Source: Acidobacteriota bacterium
Lineage (GTDB): Bacteria > Actinomycetota > Acidimicrobiia > Acidimicrobiales > CADCSY01
NCBI GenBank assembly: GCA_019510095.1
Contig: JAEKLB010000039.1
Location: 12,293-48,879, forward strand
Length of the DNA stretch: 36,587 nucleotides
Direction: 5' to 3'
The notes below the pieces were generated by a model, which saw only the letters and a program-made list of their open reading frames with translations, was not told where the DNA came from and did not search any database. The position numbers were made by a program, and so were the translations under genes. Below are positions 1 through 7,779 of this stretch, one piece after another; positions within the stretch are counted from its first letter, which is position 1; each line of letters starts with the position of its first letter.

Positions 1-1
1 C

Positions 2-2215
2 CACGCCAAGGCGTGGCCAGCCCGACCGACCGAGCTCGCCCACCGTGAGCTCGACGTCGGCGGCGAGTACCAGTGGCGCCGCGAGGGCGAGTACCACCTC
101 TTCAACCCGGAGACGGTGTTCCGCCTCCAGCACGCCACCCGGACCAAGCGCTACGAGATCTTCAAGGAGTACACCAAGCTCGTCGACGACCAGTCGACGA
201 AGCTCGCCACCCTGCGCGGCCTCTTCACCTTGGCCAGCGACCGCCCGCCGGTGGCGATCGACGAGGTCGAGCCGATCAGCGAGATCGTGAAGCGGTTCTC
301 GACGGGCGCCATGTCGTATGGCTCCATATCCAAGGAGGCCCACGAGACGCTCGCCATCGCCATGAACCGGCTCGGCGCCCGATCGAACACGGGCGAGGGC
401 GGCGAGGACGCCGACCGCTTCGTCGCCGACCCCAACGGCGACCTTCGGCGCAGCGCGATCAAGCAGGTTGCTTCCGGGCGCTTCGGGGTGACCAGCGAGT
501 ACTTGGTCAACGCCGACGACATCCAGATCAAGATGGCCCAGGGCGCCAAGCCCGGCGAGGGCGGCCAGCTCCCGGGCCAGAAGGTCTATCCGTGGATCGC
601 CAAGACCCGGCACTCGACACCGGGCGTCGGGCTGATCTCACCGCCGCCCCACCACGACATCTATTCGATCGAGGACCTGAAGCAGCTCATCCACGATCTG
701 AAGAACGCCAACCCACGCGCCCGGGTGCACGTGAAGCTGGTCGCCGAGGTGGGCGTCGGCACGGTCGCGGCGGGCGTGGCCAAGGCCCATGCCGACGTGG
801 TGCTGATCTCCGGTCACGACGGTGGCACCGGGGCCGCACCGCTCACCTCGCTGAAGCACGCCGGCGCGCCGTGGGAGCTCGGCCTGGCCGAGACCCAGCA
901 GACCCTGTTGCTCAACGGCCTCCGCGACCGCATCGTCGTGCAGGTCGACGGTCAGCTCAAGACCGGCCGTGACGTCGTGATCGCCGCCCTGCTCGGCGCC
1001 GAGGAGTTCGGCTTCGCCACCGCACCGCTGGTGGTGTCGGGCTGCATCATGATGCGGGTCTGCCACCTCGACACGTGCCCGGTCGGCGTGGCCACCCAGA
1101 ACCCCGAGCTGCGCAAGCGGTTCAGCGGCCGCCCCGAGTTCGTCGTCACCTTCTTCGAGTACATCGCCGAGGAGGTGCGGGAGCTGCTCGCCCAGCTCGG
1201 GTTCCGCTCGCTCGACGAGGCCATCGGCCATGCCGAGGCGCTCGACGTCGACCCGGCCATCCAGCACTGGAAGAAGACGGCCGGCCTCGACCTCGCCCCG
1301 ATCCTGCATGTCCCCGCGGTCGACCCCTCGGCATCGCTCCGCCAGGTGCGGGCCCAGGATCACGGCCTCGACAAGGCGCTCGACCAGGAGCTCCTGCGGC
1401 TGGCGGCGGGCGCCCTCGAGACCGGCGAGCGGGTCGACATCGAGCTGCCGATCCGCAACGTCAACCGCACCGTGGGCACCATGCTCGGCGCCGAGCTCAC
1501 CCGCCGCCACGGCGGGGAGGGCCTCGCCGACGGCACCATCCAGGTGCAGTTCACCGGCTCTGCCGGCCAGAGCTTCGGCGCCTTCCTCCCGAGGGGGATC
1601 ACACTCCGGCTCCACGGCGACGCCAACGACTACGTCGGCAAGGGACTGTCCGGCGGGCGACTCGTCGTCAAGCCACCGGCGGAGGCGCCCCTGGTCGCCG
1701 AGGAGAACATCATCGCCGGCAACGTCGCCCTCTACGGCGCCACCTCCGGCGAGGCGTTCCTCCGTGGCGTCGTCGGCGAGCGCTTCTGCGTGCGCAACTC
1801 CGGGGCCACCGCCGTCGTCGAGGGCGTCGGCGACCATGCGTGCGAGTACATGACGGGCGGCACCGCCGTGGTGCTCGGGCCGACCGGGCGCAACTTCGCC
1901 GCCGGCATGTCGGGTGGCGTCGCCTACGTGTACGACCCCGGCGACAGCTTCCCCCAACGGGTCAACCTCGAGATGGTCGACCTCGACCCTCTCGAGGACG
2001 ACGATCGGGTCGCGCTGCGCGAGATCATCCGCCGCCACGAGGCCGAGACCGGCTCGTCGGTGGCATCGCGGATCCTCGAGTTCTGGCACGAGGAGGTTCG
2101 CAACTTCGTGAAGGTCATGCCCAAGGACTACAAGCGGGTGCTCGAAGCGATGCGCCTGGCTGAGGAGCGGGGCGACGACGTCGATCAGGCGGTCATGGCA
2201 GCAGCTCATGGGTGA
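2..2215 (+). CDS. gltB: Glutamate synthase large subunit, C-terminal part
   Basis: The window opens inside this gene, so the N-terminal glutaminase domain is missing; the frame is open from base 2 and 737 residues remain of a family length near 1500. The enzyme makes glutamate from 2-oxoglutarate and glutamine-derived ammonia in the cytoplasm. Visible parts are the FMN/2-oxoglutarate barrel ([13 protein letters not shown], then [14 protein letters not shown]), a [3Fe-4S] motif C-x5-C-x4-C ([12 protein letters not shown], bases 1043-1078) and a C-terminal beta-helix of glycine-rich turns ([31 protein letters not shown]). The stop overlaps the gltD start by eight bases, which points to translational coupling of the two subunits. 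Identification is secure; only the 5' end is unseen. Confidence 0.97.
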   Translation, partial: HAKAWPARPTELAHRELDVGGEYQWRREGEYHLFNPETVFRLQHATRTKRYEIFKEYTKLVDDQSTKLATLRGLFTLASDRPPVAIDEVEPISEIVKRFSTGAMSYGSISKEAHETLAIAMNRLGARSNTGEGGEDADRFVADPNGDLRRSAIKQVASGRFGVTSEYLVNADDIQIKMAQGAKPGEGGQLPGQKVYPWIAKTRHSTPGVGLISPPPHHDIYSIEDLKQLIHDLKNANPRARVHVKLVAEVGVGTVAAGVAKAHADVVLISGHDGGTGAAPLTSLKHAGAPWELGLAETQQTLLLNGLRDRIVVQVDGQLKTGRDVVIAALLGAEEFGFATAPLVVSGCIMMRVCHLDTCPVGVATQNPELRKRFSGRPEFVVTFFEYIAEEVRELLAQLGFRSLDEAIGHAEALDVDPAIQHWKKTAGLDLAPILHVPAVDPSASLRQVRAQDHGLDKALDQELLRLAAGALETGERVDIELPIRNVNRTVGTMLGAELTRRHGGEGLADGTIQVQFTGSAGQSFGAFLPRGITLRLHGDANDYVGKGLSGGRLVVKPPAEAPLVAEENIIAGNVALYGATSGEAFLRGVVGERFCVRNSGATAVVEGVGDHACEYMTGGTAVVLGPTGRNFAAGMSGGVAYVYDPGDSFPQRVNLEMVDLDPLEDDDRVALREIIRRHEAETGSSVASRILEFWHEEVRNFVKVMPKDYKRVLEAMRLAEERGDDVDQAVMAAAHG

Positions 2216-3548
2216 CATCACCGGATTCCTCAAGCACACGCGGGAGACGCCCACCCGGCGCCCCGTACCCGTTCGGTTGCGGGACTGGAAGGAGGTGTAC
2301 GAGCCGTTCCCCGAGCCGCACCTGCGGTCCCAGGCGTCGCGGTGCATGGACTGCGGCATCCCGTTCTGCAACAACGGCTGCCCGCTCGGCAATCTCATCC
2401 CCGACTGGAACGACCTCGTGTACCGGGGCAACTGGCAGGACGCCATCGAGCGCCTCCACGCCACCAACAACTTCCCCGAGTTCACCGGCCGCCTGTGCCC
2501 GGCGCCATGCGAGGCGGCGTGCGTGCTCGGCAGCAAGAAGGTCGCGGTCGTCGGCTCCGGTCCTGCCGGGCTGGCTGCCGCCCAGCAGCTCACCCGCGCC
2601 GGTCACGACGTCGTGCTGTTCGAGCGAGCCGACCGCATTGGCGGGCTCCTCCGCTATGGCATCCCGGAGTTCAAGATGGAGAAGCGGTTCCTCGACCGCC
2701 GGCTCGAGCAGATGGTCGCCGAGGGCACCGAGCTGCGACCCTCGACCAACGTCGGCGTCGACATCACCGCCGAGCAGCTGCGCGCCGACTTCGACGCCAT
2801 CGTCCTCGCCGGCGGCGCCACGGCGGCACGCGACCTGCCGATCGCCGGCCGCGAGCTCACCGGCGTGTACCAGGCGATGGAGTACCTCCCCATCGCCAAC
2901 CACGTGCAGGAGGGCGACCTCCCCGAGCCCACCATCAGCGCGGCGGGCAAGCGAGTGGTGATCATCGGCGGTGGCGACACCGGCGCCGACTGCCTCGGCA
3001 CCGCCCACCGCCAGGGCGCGGCATCGGTCCACCAGTTCGAGATCCTTCCCCGGCCGCCCGACGAGCGCCCGGCTAGCACGCCGTGGCCGACGTGGCCGCT
3101 GATCTTCCGCACGTCGTCGGCCCACGAGGAGGGCGGCGAGCGCGTGTTCTCGGTGAACACCGAGTGCTTCCTCGGCGACGAGCAGGGCAATCTCCGGGCG
3201 CTGCGGGCCCACGAGGTGACGATGGTCGATGGGAAGTTCGAGAAGGTCGAGGGCTCCGACTTCGAGCTCGACTGCGAGCTGGTGCTGCTGGCCATGGGCT
3301 TCGTCGGGCCCGAGCGGCCCGGCTTCCTCGAGCAGCTCGGCGTCGACATCACCCCTCGCGGCAACGTGGCGCGCGACGGCACGTGGGCGAGCAACGTCGA
3401 GGGGGTGTTCGTGGCCGGCGACATCGGCCGCGGCCAGAGCCTGATCGTGTGGGCGATCGCCGAGGGTCGGTCGTGCGCGGCGGCCGTCGACCGCTGGCTC
3501 GTGGGCCAGTCCGACCTCCCCGCCCCGCTGGTGGCAACCTCCTCGTGA
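2208..3548 (+). CDS. gltD: Glutamate synthase small subunit (NADPH-dependent), internally shortened
   Basis: This subunit passes electrons from NADPH through FAD and iron-sulfur clusters to GltB. The N-terminus [15 protein letters not shown] fits the family and supports the ATG at 2208. Cluster cysteines are Cys46, 49, 54, 58 and Cys97, 101, 105. The FAD loop GSGPAG is at 116-121 and the NADPH loop GGGDTG at 254-259, and the C-terminal FAD motif is [10 protein letters not shown]. At 446 residues it is short. The roughly 35-40 residue helical linker that normally joins the cluster domain ([13 protein letters not shown]) to the FAD loop is absent, so VLG runs directly into [10 protein letters not shown] near base 2530. 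The frame is intact, so this is a clean in-frame loss. It could be a real variant, a non-functional allele or an assembly collapse. Confidence 0.93.
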   Translation: MGDITGFLKHTRETPTRRPVPVRLRDWKEVYEPFPEPHLRSQASRCMDCGIPFCNNGCPLGNLIPDWNDLVYRGNWQDAIERLHATNNFPEFTGRLCPAPCEAACVLGSKKVAVVGSGPAGLAAAQQLTRAGHDVVLFERADRIGGLLRYGIPEFKMEKRFLDRRLEQMVAEGTELRPSTNVGVDITAEQLRADFDAIVLAGGATAARDLPIAGRELTGVYQAMEYLPIANHVQEGDLPEPTISAAGKRVVIIGGGDTGADCLGTAHRQGAASVHQFEILPRPPDERPASTPWPTWPLIFRTSSAHEEGGERVFSVNTECFLGDEQGNLRALRAHEVTMVDGKFEKVEGSDFELDCELVLLAMGFVGPERPGFLEQLGVDITPRGNVARDGTWASNVEGVFVAGDIGRGQSLIVWAIAEGRSCAAAVDRWLVGQSDLPAPLVATSS

Positions 3549-3561
3549 TGGTGACGTTCGG

Positions 3562-3909
3562 GTGATCCTGGTGAGCTTCGACATCGACGGCACCCTCGAG
3601 ACCGGCGACCCGCCCGGGCCGATCTCCATCGAGATGGTGCGCGAGGCCAAGGCGCGCGGCCATGTGATCGGCAGCGCGTCCGACCGCACCGTCGCCTTCC
3701 AGCGGCGCATGTGGGAGGAGCACGAGGTCGAGGTCGACTTCGTCGGCCACAAGCACCACCTGGCCGACATCATCAGCAAGTTCGAGTGCAGCCGGCTCCT
3801 CCACATCGGCGACACCACGGTCGACGAGCACTACGCCAGGTTGGCCGGCCTCGAGTTCTTCTTCGCCGACAAGATCCCTGATGCCGGCGCCGCCGGCTGG
3901 GTGTTTTGA
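3562..3909 (+). CDS. Small HAD-superfamily hydrolase
   Basis: A 115-residue protein starting at GTG 3562, 13 bases after gltD, hence probably in the same operon. HAD motif I is MILVSFDIDGTLE, with the nucleophile and acid aspartates in DIDGT; the second motif is probably SASDRT. The C-terminal GDTTVDEHYARLAG supplies the GDxxxD acidic pair that holds magnesium. There is no cap domain, so it may act on a macromolecular or bulky phosphate, or be a minimal phosphatase. The substrate cannot be told. Its stop shares four bases (TTGA) with the next gene's TTG start. HAD membership is clear; the link to glutamate synthase is only positional. Confidence 0.8.
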   Translation: MILVSFDIDGTLETGDPPGPISIEMVREAKARGHVIGSASDRTVAFQRRMWEEHEVEVDFVGHKHHLADIISKFECSRLLHIGDTTVDEHYARLAGLEFFFADKIPDAGAAGWVF

Positions 3910-4709
3910 GCGGGATACGCGGCTTCCTCGACCTCGAGCCGCTTGGCGACGACCGGTTCGCCGCCCCCATCCCTCACTACCCCGACCGGCCCACCATGTT
4001 CGGGGGCCAGGTCGCTGGCCAAGCGCTCCGCGCGGCAGCGATGACGGTCGACCCCCAGCAGCTGCCGAGCTCGCTCCACGCCTACTACGTCACCTCGGGC
4101 GCCCTCGATGTGCCGTTGGTGATGGAGGTCGAACGAGTGCGCGACGGCCGGTCCTTCGCCAACCGACGGGTTGAAGCGGTACAGGACGGGCGGGTCGTGC
4201 TCAGCCTCGAGGCCGCCTTTCATCGCCCGGAGGACGGGCCGGTCCGCGCCGAGCCGCTGCCCCCACTGCTGGTACCGCCCGAGGAGCTCCCCGCCGAGCC
4301 AGCACCGGCCCGCGGCTTTCCCGACGTCCCGGTCGAGGTGCGGACGCTCGACGCCGAGTCGATCCCTTCGACCGCCGGGCTGACGCTCTGGGCCCGGTCC
4401 CGCGAGGCATGGCCGGCCGACGACCCCGTCGGGGCCGCGTGCCTGCTCACGTACCTGGCCGACATGCGTACCGGGTTCGCCGCCGCCTCCGGCCTTGCCG
4501 GCTTCGAACCGGGGATGATGACGAGCCTCGACCACAGCCTCTGGTTCCACCGCCCGGTCGACGCCAACGGCTGGGTGCTCGTCCAGATGCGCCCCCTCGT
4601 CAATGCCGACGCCCGCGGCCTGGTCCTCGGCACGATCCACGACCGGGCCGGGAACCACGTCGCCTCCTTCACCCAAGAGGTGCTGGTCCGGCCCCGCCGC
4701 GACCCGTGA
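3906..4709 (+). CDS. Acyl-CoA thioesterase, TesB type (double hotdog)
   Basis: A 267-residue cytoplasmic thioesterase that would hydrolyse acyl-CoA to free acid and CoA. The first hotdog contains TMFGGQVAGQALRAA and the family signature RDGRSFANRRVEAVQDG. The second contains YLADMRTG, SLDHSLWFHRP and a C-terminal ASFTQEVLVR, which fit the Asp, Thr/Ser and Gln positions of the TesB active site. The start is TTG 3906 inside the stop of the HAD gene (TTGA overlap); no better start gives the MSGIRGFLDLEP N-terminus expected for the family. It is the last gene of the gltBD run and the only fatty-acid gene there, so co-transcription may not mean shared function. Confidence 0.88.
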   Translation: MSGIRGFLDLEPLGDDRFAAPIPHYPDRPTMFGGQVAGQALRAAAMTVDPQQLPSSLHAYYVTSGALDVPLVMEVERVRDGRSFANRRVEAVQDGRVVLSLEAAFHRPEDGPVRAEPLPPLLVPPEELPAEPAPARGFPDVPVEVRTLDAESIPSTAGLTLWARSREAWPADDPVGAACLLTYLADMRTGFAAASGLAGFEPGMMTSLDHSLWFHRPVDANGWVLVQMRPLVNADARGLVLGTIHDRAGNHVASFTQEVLVRPRRDP

Positions 4710-4775
4710 CCCGCCTGTCGATGTGGTCTGCTTCGGGGTGTTCATCCCGTTACCACCCGGTATCGACGGTGATGG

Positions 4776-4805
4776 TTGAGCGTGATGGCTTAATCGAGCT
4801 ACATT
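4776..4805 (+). promoter_or_regulatory. Candidate sigma-70-type promoter for the first solute-binding protein
   Basis: TTGAGC (4776-4781) and TACATT (4800-4805) are separated by 18 bases and lie in the relatively AT-rich gap upstream of the TTG start at 4901. Each box matches four of six consensus bases. The predicted leader of about 90 bases would include the inverted repeat and CRP-like site listed next. This is inferred from sequence only. Confidence 0.4.
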
Positions 4806-4822
4806 CCAATTAGCCCTTCCCT

Positions 4823-4850
4823 CAACAGTGAGACACGCGTACAACTGTTG
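4823..4850. promoter_or_regulatory. Inverted repeat CAACAGT-N14-ACTGTTG
   Basis: Seven-base perfect arms (4823-4829 and 4844-4850) flank 14 bases. The element lies between the candidate promoter and the CRP-like site, upstream of the first solute-binding protein. It could be an operator or a leader hairpin. No regulator gene sits next to it. Confidence 0.35.
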
Positions 4851-4853
4851 CCA

Positions 4854-4869
4854 TGTGACTCGCGTCACC
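4854..4869. promoter_or_regulatory. CRP/GlxR-like binding site
   Basis: TGTGA-N6-TCACC matches the cAMP-receptor consensus TGTGA-N6-TCACA in nine of ten defined positions. It ends 31 bases before the start codon of the solute-binding protein. CRP/GlxR control of uptake genes is well known in actinobacteria. Because it lies downstream of the candidate -10 box it would repress from there, unless transcription begins nearer the gene. Confidence 0.45.
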
Positions 4870-4900
4870 GTGGCGCGTTCGTTGAGCAGGGGGAAATCAA

Positions 4901-6283
4901 TTGGTTCATCCCAAGCGGGGTGCGTCCCGACGCGGGCTCGCCATCGCCGTCGTCCTCGGGCTGGTCTTCACGCTCTCGAGTACGGAGATGGCGGTCGCCA
5001 AGACCACCAAGAAGTGCGCCAAGGGCTATGTCAAGACCAAGGGCAAGTGCCGCAAGAAGGCGGCCGCGGCAACCACGACCAAGAAGGCCGCTACCACCAG
5101 CACCACGGCCACCGCCAGCCCGTCGTCGAACACCAACAAGGGCGTCATCAAGCTCGGCGTGATCAGCAGCGAGATCAGCAGCGCCAACGTGCCGATCCCG
5201 GCTGAGGGCAAGCAGATCGCCCAGGCGTGGGTCGACGCCACCAATGCCGCCGGCGGCATCAACGGCTACAAGTTCGAGCTCATCTACAAGAACGCCAACC
5301 GCGACTCCGCCCGCGCCTTGCAGGCCATCAAGGACCTGGACAAGGCCGGTGTCGTCGCCTTCACCGAGGGCGACGCCGGGTTCATGCCGTCGATCCGTGA
5401 CTACATGACCAAGGCGAACATCCCGGTCATCGGCGGCACGCCCTACACCAACGAGTTCGACTGGCACCCGATGTTCTTCCAGGTCCAGCCGGGCCAGGCC
5501 GAGGGCGTCTACGGCCAGGTGGCCGCCGCCCGCGACGTCGGCGCCAGGCACTTCCGGAACGTGTACTGCATCGAGGTCGCCGCCTGCGCCACCTCGGTGG
5601 CTGAGACCAAGTACGCGGCCGACCGCGAGGGCCTGAAGTTCTCTTCTGAGGGTGGCTCGGCGGTCGCGCCCGACAACACGGCGACGTGCCTGTCGGCCAA
5701 GAACGCTGGCGTCGACTTCTTCCAGTCGAACGGCCTGAACTTCGCCAACGTCATTCGTGACTGCGCTCGGCAGAACTACCACCCGACCTATGCGCAGGGC
5801 GGCCAAGCCAGCCAGGCCACCATCGACGCGGCCAAGGGCGAGAGCGTTGCCGGCAACCTCTACGAGTTCGGGATCTTCTACAACGGCCCCGAGGTCCAGC
5901 GGTTCAAGCAGGCCCTGGCCCACACCGACCAGAAGTTCGAGGACGGCACCGCCGGGCAGCAGTCGGTCCAGGTCTGGCTCGGCATGGAGATGATGGGAGC
6001 GATCACCAAGCGCCTCACCACCCCCGGCGTCCCGACCCGCCAGCAGTTCATCGACACGATCTACTCGATCAAGAGCGAGAACCTCGGCGGCCAGATCGCG
6101 CCGATCAACTACTCCGTCCAGAAGCCCGGCACCGGCAAGCACGCCACCAGCGACTGCTGGACCGAGCACATTCTCAAGGACGGCAAGATGTACCACATGG
6201 ACACCCACGGCCAGATCGTCACCAAGCTGACGTTCATCTGTGGCACGGGCTTCACCCTGAACGACCACGCCCCGCCCATGTGA
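4901..6283 (+). CDS. Secreted type I solute-binding protein (branched-chain amino acid/amide ABC family)
   Basis: A 460-residue extracytoplasmic binding protein of the LivJ/Peripla_BP_6 type, expected to capture a small solute for an ABC importer. The TTG start at 4901 is supported by a GCAGGGGGA ribosome site seven bases upstream. A signal peptide (KRGASRRGLAIAVVLGLVF...) probably ends at AVA33; there is no lipobox. Residues 34-80 are a Lys/Thr/Ala-rich linker holding a small motif with Cys39 and Cys50. The mature fold starts at VIKLGVISS and includes NAAGGINGYKFELIYKN. Several cysteines in the body are shared with its paralogue at 6401, suggesting disulfides. No permease or ATPase gene lies in the window, so its importer partner is elsewhere or absent. 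The ligand is unknown. Confidence 0.88.
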   Translation: MVHPKRGASRRGLAIAVVLGLVFTLSSTEMAVAKTTKKCAKGYVKTKGKCRKKAAAATTTKKAATTSTTATASPSSNTNKGVIKLGVISSEISSANVPIPAEGKQIAQAWVDATNAAGGINGYKFELIYKNANRDSARALQAIKDLDKAGVVAFTEGDAGFMPSIRDYMTKANIPVIGGTPYTNEFDWHPMFFQVQPGQAEGVYGQVAAARDVGARHFRNVYCIEVAACATSVAETKYAADREGLKFSSEGGSAVAPDNTATCLSAKNAGVDFFQSNGLNFANVIRDCARQNYHPTYAQGGQASQATIDAAKGESVAGNLYEFGIFYNGPEVQRFKQALAHTDQKFEDGTAGQQSVQVWLGMEMMGAITKRLTTPGVPTRQQFIDTIYSIKSENLGGQIAPINYSVQKPGTGKHATSDCWTEHILKDGKMYHMDTHGQIVTKLTFICGTGFTLNDHAPPM

Positions 6284-6330
6284 TCCATCTCATGTGAGCC
6301 GCCTCCCGTGAGTCGTCTCATGTGAACGTT
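6275..6330 (+). repeat. Four tandem degenerate 14-base repeats over the stop codon
   Basis: Units at 6275-6288, 6289-6302, 6303-6316 and 6317-6330 read CCCATGTGATCCAT, CTCATGTGAGCCGC, CTCCCGTGAGTCGT and CTCATGTGAACGTT. The first contains the real stop codon. Since 14 is not a multiple of three, the repeated TGA places a stop in all three frames. The array runs almost directly into the terminator palindrome. Confidence 0.7.
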
Positions 6331-6340
6331 CCCCCTGCGG

Positions 6341-6383
6341 ACGGAACGACTCCCGGTCAGCTGACCGGGAGTCGTTCCGTTTT
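6341..6383 (+). terminator. Perfect 40-base palindrome followed by T4: intrinsic terminator
   Basis: Bases 6341-6360 and 6361-6380 are exact reverse complements with no spacer, centred on CAGCTG, and the right arm runs into TTTT (6380-6383). As RNA this is a very stable hairpin with a U tract, the standard intrinsic terminator form. It sits between the two solute-binding protein genes and ends only 17 bases before the second start codon, so it may also limit read-through into the paralogue. Confidence 0.85.
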
Positions 6384-6400
6384 CCTGCCACGCTGGTGCC

Positions 6401-7684
6401 ATGCGGGCGGCACGACCTCACCTTCGGCGCGGGCTCGCACTCGTCGTCGCCAGCGTGCTCGCGGTCCCCGTCGGCGGCGCCGGCACCGCGCTCGCGACGC
6501 CGGCCCGGCGGCGCCGGGCGGCCACGACCGCCGTCGCCAAGGGGATCATCCGCGTCGGCCTCATCGCCTCCGAGCACGGCGGCCGAGGCCAGCCGATCCC
6601 GCTGGAGGCCAAGCAGATCGCCGACGCGTGGGCCGCCATCCAGAATGCCGCGGGCGGGATCAACGGCTACCGGTTCCAGATCGTCTATCGCAACGTCGAC
6701 GGCGACGCCAGGAAGGCAGTGCAGGCCGTCCGCGAGATCGACGCCGCGGGCGCGCTCGCGCTGACCACTGGCGACGCGTCGGTGATGCCGGCCGTCGCCG
6801 ATCTGCTGGTCCAGCGTTCGCTCCCCGCCATCGGCGGCCAGCCCTACACGCCCGAGTGGGACTGGCACCCGATGCTGTTCCCAGTGGAGGCTGGCCCGGC
6901 TGCGGGGAGCTACGGCCAGGTCGCCGCCGCCCGCGATGTCGGCGCCACCCATTTCCGCAACGTGTACTGCGCCGAGCTCCCTGCCTGTCTCGAGTCGGTC
7001 AAGCCCACGAGGTATGCCGCGCAGCGCGAGGGCCTCCGGTTCACCGCGCAGGCCGCGCCCGGCACGGCCGCCGACTACACCGCGACCTGTGTGGCGGCCA
7101 AGGCCGATGACGCCGACTTCTTCCAGGCCAACGGGCTCGACTTCGCGGCCGTGGTCCGCGACTGCAGCCGCGTCGGGTACCACCCGATCTACGGCGTCGG
7201 CGGCTCGGCCAGCGCCGGGGTGATCGACCAGGCAAAGGGCGAGCGCCTTGCCGGGGACCTCTTCGAGGTCGGGGTGTTCTACGACGGCCCCGAGCTGGCC
7301 GCCTTCCGCCGGGCCCTCGCTCGTACGTCGTTCCGCGTTGCCGACGGCAGCGCCACCCAACGCTCGGTGCAGACCTGGCTCGCGTTGGAGATGATCGGCG
7401 CCATCGCCCGGCGCCTCCTCGTCGCCAAGCCGACCCGGAGCGACTTCCTCAACGCGGCCTACATGGTCAAGGGCGAGACCCTGGGCGGCCAGATCGCGCC
7501 CATGGACTACACGGTGCAACGGCCCGGGACTGGCGGCCATGCCGCCAGCGACTGCTGGACGGAGGACGTGGTGAAGGAGGGCCGTTACCTGCACATGGAC
7601 AAGAGCGGCGCGCCGGTCAGCCGCCTCACGTTCGTGTGCGGCACCGGGCTCCGCTACGACGACCACTCCCCACCCCACGAGTGA
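6401..7684 (+). CDS. Secreted type I solute-binding protein, paralogue of the preceding gene
   Basis: A 427-residue paralogue of the protein at 4901 with long matching stretches (NAAGGINGYRFQIVYRN, YGQVAAARDVGATHFRNVYC, ASDCWTE, FVCGTG). The signal peptide (RRGLALVVASVLAVPVGG) probably ends near ALA32. It lacks the Lys/Thr linker with the two extra cysteines, while the cysteines of the body are conserved. ATG 6401 fits the signal peptide, but there is no clear ribosome site and the terminator palindrome ends just upstream, so expression would rely on read-through or an unseen start. Duplication followed by divergence is the simplest history. The ligand is unknown and no transporter partner is nearby. 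Confidence 0.86.
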   Translation: MRAARPHLRRGLALVVASVLAVPVGGAGTALATPARRRRAATTAVAKGIIRVGLIASEHGGRGQPIPLEAKQIADAWAAIQNAAGGINGYRFQIVYRNVDGDARKAVQAVREIDAAGALALTTGDASVMPAVADLLVQRSLPAIGGQPYTPEWDWHPMLFPVEAGPAAGSYGQVAAARDVGATHFRNVYCAELPACLESVKPTRYAAQREGLRFTAQAAPGTAADYTATCVAAKADDADFFQANGLDFAAVVRDCSRVGYHPIYGVGGSASAGVIDQAKGERLAGDLFEVGVFYDGPELAAFRRALARTSFRVADGSATQRSVQTWLALEMIGAIARRLLVAKPTRSDFLNAAYMVKGETLGGQIAPMDYTVQRPGTGGHAASDCWTEDVVKEGRYLHMDKSGAPVSRLTFVCGTGLRYDDHSPPHE

Positions 7685-7717
7685 GCTCCCGGAGCACAAC
7701 GTCACCGCCAGACAGAC

Positions 7718-7747
7718 TTGTCAGTGACTGACATTCCGCGGTAGAGT
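7718..7747 (+). promoter_or_regulatory. Promoter of the acyl-CoA dehydrogenase/kinase operon
   Basis: TTGTCA (7718-7723, five of six to TTGACA) and TAGAGT (7742-7747, a TANNNT box) are spaced by 18 bases. The ribosome site ACAGGGAGA follows before ATG 7780. The 15-base palindrome at 7719-7733 covers the -35 box and part of the spacer. Confidence 0.6.
7719..7733. promoter_or_regulatory. Perfect palindromic operator TGTCAGTGACTGACA
   Basis: Seven-base arms (TGTCAGT/ACTGACA) flank one central G. The position over the -35 box is typical of a repressor site, and the operon encodes a TetR regulator at 10097-10726, the natural candidate to bind it. No second copy was seen in the window. Confidence 0.6.
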
Positions 7748-7779
7748 CCGCCTGTCGCCAACGAGACAGGGAGACCGTC

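Noticed and set aside
638-2593. Long open frame on the minus strand across gltB/gltD
   Set aside because: High GC keeps antisense frames open; the translation has no domain and lies over two certain genes.
4865-6268. Long minus-strand frame opposite the first solute-binding protein
   Set aside because: It mirrors the coding frame, has low-complexity Val/Gly/Ala content and no recognisable motif.
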